NCBI GenBank assembly: GCA_903952205.1
Contig: CAJBEZ010000012.1
Coordinates: forward strand, 28,642-92,641
From: an uncultured Desulfomonile sp.
Lineage (GTDB): Bacteria > Desulfobacterota > Desulfomonilia > Desulfomonilales > Desulfomonilaceae
Length of the DNA: 64,000 bases
Direction of reading: 5' to 3'
Of this stretch, positions 61,601-64,000 are shown piece by piece. The notes below the pieces were generated by a model, which made no database searches, was not told the DNA's origin, and saw only the letters and a program-made list of their open reading frames with translations. The first letter of the stretch is position 1; each line of letters opens with the position of its first letter. Both the position numbers and the translations under genes were made by a program.

Positions 61601-63983
61601 AACCGAAGGTAGGACCCGATTTGAGGGGATTGAGACTTCTTTGTGAGAGCTCTTTCCAGTTTTTGGGCTTTCGAACCGAAGGTAGGACCCGATTTGAGGG
61701 GATTGAGACCTAGCCGGTTGTTTGTTGCCCATTCGCACCATTAGGAAACCGAAGGTAGGACCCGATTTGAGGGGATTGAGACTCTTCTCCCCGATGTTTA
61801 GCCAATAACTTGACGGGCAACCGAAGGTAGGACCCGATTTGAGGGGATTGAGACGTTTTGGCTGATATTCCCGCATCAACCACGATCTCAAACCGAAGGT
61901 AGGACCCGATTTGAGGGGATTGAGACCCATGACTTATGGCCTGAATCGCTCACCCAAAAGTGTTAACCGAAGGTAGGACCCGATTTGAGGGGATTGAGAC
62001 TTGGAAGGTTACTGAATTGACTCAGATTAATAACCAACCGAAGGTAGGACCCGATTTGAGGGGATTGAGACGTTCGTCCTCTATTCTCCGGAACTATCCC
62101 TATGAAGAAACCGAAGGTAGGACCCGATTTGAGGGGATTGAGACCTAGCGAAAGACTTCCGCATGTCTCGGCCTTCCGAACCGAAGGTAGGACCCGATTT
62201 GAGGGGATTGAGACCATCTCCAAGCATCCCTGGAGAAATTCCCATGTCTCACAACCGAAGGTAGGACCCGATTTGAGGGGATTGAGACGAAAAGTTCAGA
62301 CCAGCGAAGAATTTTTCCCTTTTTCAACCGAAGGTAGGACCCGATTTGAGGGGATTGAGACTAAACCTCTTTCGGCCCTGGGCGTCATGGAGCATATCCA
62401 ACCGAAGGTAGGACCCGATTTGAGGGGATTGAGACTTTTGATACGGTCTTATCAGGTAATTCTACAACTGATAACCGAAGGTAGGACCCGATTTGAGGGG
62501 ATTGAGACACTTGAAGCTGTCCTTGAATCTTTTCGGCTAACTTGGAACCGAAGGTAGGACCCGATTTGAGGGGATTGAGACATTGAGAATGGTTTCGTAT
62601 CGGAAGAAACACGCAGATCGAACCGAAGGTAGGACCCGATTTGAGGGGATTGAGACCTTGGGGTCCACCTTGATCCAGACGTTTCCGTCCGCATCCAACC
62701 GAAGGTAGGACCCGATTTGAGGGGATTGAGACTTTGCGAAGAGTCAACTGGAAGGCCTCGAAAGACTTCAACCGAAGGTAGGACCCGAGTTGAGGGGATT
62801 GAGACTCTATCATCGCGGTTTCAAGATAAGAATTCCTCACTAACCGAAGGAAGGACCCGATTTGAGGGGATTGAGACTTTGAGGCACGGTGGATAGCCTT
62901 TCTTCGGCTACCCAAACCGAAGGTAGGACCCGATTTGAGGGGATTGAGACTCCAACAAAGTAGCCTGTTAGTTTGTCTTCTACTTCAAAACCGAAGGTAG
63001 GACCCGATTTGAGGGGATTGAGACCAAACTAGGTTGAGATAACCATAAGGATACAAGAGAATAAAACCGAAGGTAGGACCCGATTTGAGGGGATTGAGAC
63101 CCAACAGATCCAATTCGTCTACAACTCTCAATCTTCTAACCGAAGGTAGGACCCGATTTGAGGGGATTGAGACCCACACCGTCCAGCCGCCTGCTTCTAA
63201 GCGACGTCGAACCGAAGGTAGGACCCGATTTGAGGGGATTGAGACGTAAAACGAGCGGCGTCCATATTGAATATTTTCATAGTAACCGAAGGTAGGACCC
63301 GATTTGAGGGGATTGAGACCTACCATAATCACCTTAAGATCATGTCTGTCATTCTAACCGAAGGTAGGACCCGATTTGAGGGGATTGAGACTACTAGGAA
63401 CTCATGGGACTCGCGACCTGCGGTCCAATAACCGAAGGTAGGACCCGATTTGAGGGGATTGAGACTCCGGCATCACAATTGAAATCCCATAGACGCAATG
63501 AGAAACCGAAGGTAGGACCCGATTTGAGGGGATTGAGACTAAACGCTCTTGCTGCCATTGTAGTAGCCTCCAAATTTTGAACCGAAGGTAGGACCCGATT
63601 TGAGGGGATTGAGACTAAATGATCGTCACAAGTATCATGCTTGAAGGGCTCAAACCGAAGGTAGGACCCGATTTGAGGGGATTGAGACTTATCTTTATTT
63701 TTGCGCTCTAGCCATGATTTATTGGCAACCGAAGGTAGGACCCGATTTGAGGGGATTGAGACTCAATCTATATTCCGTATAGTATTGAGACTTGAGCGCA
63801 AACCGAAGGTAGGACCCGATTTGAGGGGATTGAGACGCTTCTTCCATCGCTTTCTCTAAATAAGAATTTCTCAAACCGAAGGTAGGACCCGATTTGAGGG
63901 GATTGAGACACAACATGCCGTAGTTCAAAGAAAGAGACAGCCTTCAAAACCGAAGGTAGGACCCGATTTGAGGGGATTGAGAC
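61601..63983 (+). CRISPR. Type III-A CRISPR array, 33 repeats, continuing past the window end
   Basis: 33 direct repeats of 36 bp, beginning AACCGAAGG and ending GGGGATTGAGAC, starting at 61601 and last at 63948-63983; 17 further bases of a spacer follow. The 32 complete spacers are 34-40 bp by my count from repeat start positions. The repeat 3' end (ATTGAGAC) is the 8-nt 5' handle type of type III crRNA, so transcription is left to right. Repeat 17 (62770) has one T-to-G change and repeat 18 (62842) one T-to-A change; all others inspected look identical. Frames across the array are artefacts of the repeat. Confidence 0.99.
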
Positions 63984-64000
63984 CCTAGAAACCCAACTCC

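Noticed and set aside
61580..63928. Long open frames on both strands across the CRISPR array, with recurring 'VGPDLRGLR' or 'LNPLKSGPTFG' segments
   Set aside because: These are translations of the 36-bp repeat and do not represent genes; spacers break them in every frame.

Overview
The window is a bacterial accessory region of moderate GC, packed with genome-defence, DNA-repair and mobile-element genes. It has no rRNA, tRNA or recognisable core housekeeping block. Gram-negative style RmuC, REP-associated transposase debris, a csm-type CRISPR locus and MrfA/Dna2-like helicases would suit a Desulfobacterota (deltaproteobacterial) or similar anaerobe. That placement is inference and no gene here proves it.

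Layout. 1-6463: the 3' part of an AddB-like nuclease, an AddA-like helicase-nuclease, then an ImmA/Xre + DUF4411 (PIN) toxin-antitoxin-like pair. 6523-11615: a minus-strand NERD/Dna2-like helicase, a partial duplication of its 5' end next to a DUF2158-like small gene, and tiny ORFs. 11945-14605: a pentapeptide-repeat/ion-channel fusion and an FRG-domain protein. 14854-24091 (minus): an overlapping or tightly packed helicase (DUF3883)-DUF1156 methyltransferase-DUF499 ATPase operon, the gene content of helicase-methylase-ATPase ('Hma'-type, DISARM class 1-related) defence systems. 24092-28530: a scrap zone with a stand-alone Mrr N-terminal domain, a truncated ADP-ribosylglycohydrolase, an IS630 element with a frameshifted transposase, a membrane protein and a 0.34-kb MITE-like element. 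28613-35911: RmuC, a DnaQ-like exonuclease, a NERD-UvrD helicase, a WYL regulator and an ARPP-1 protein, interspersed with tiny secreted or membrane proteins. 36304-47556: a five-gene operon (1042-aa unknown protein, coiled-coil protein, Hsp70-like ATPase, small Cys-rich protein, 1616-aa DEAD/DUF1998 helicase), which I regard as the best candidate for an undescribed defence system. 47985-48407: another cluster of tiny ORFs. 48698-63983: a complete type III-A CRISPR-Cas locus (cas6, csm1-5, csx20, CARF-HEPN effector, primase-polymerase CAPP, cas1, cas2) followed by a 33-repeat array that runs off the window end.

How the parts work together. In the csm locus, Cas10 keeps both its HD nuclease and its GGDD cyclase motif, so target RNA should trigger cyclic oligoadenylate. 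The Csx1-like CARF-HEPN protein would be the effector and Csx20 the off-switch. CAPP sits beside cas1-cas2 and probably serves adaptation. In the Hma-like trio a methyltransferase would mark self DNA while the two ATP-driven proteins act on unmarked DNA.

A second thread through the window is a short conserved element, TGTC-N7-GACA followed 11 nt after TTGACA by a TAnnAT-like hexamer. It occurs seven times (11212, 24556, 27295, 28529, 30287, 34262, 47854). Most copies lie upstream of very small ORFs or of the RmuC/exonuclease/ARPP-1 modules, so it may define a shared regulon.
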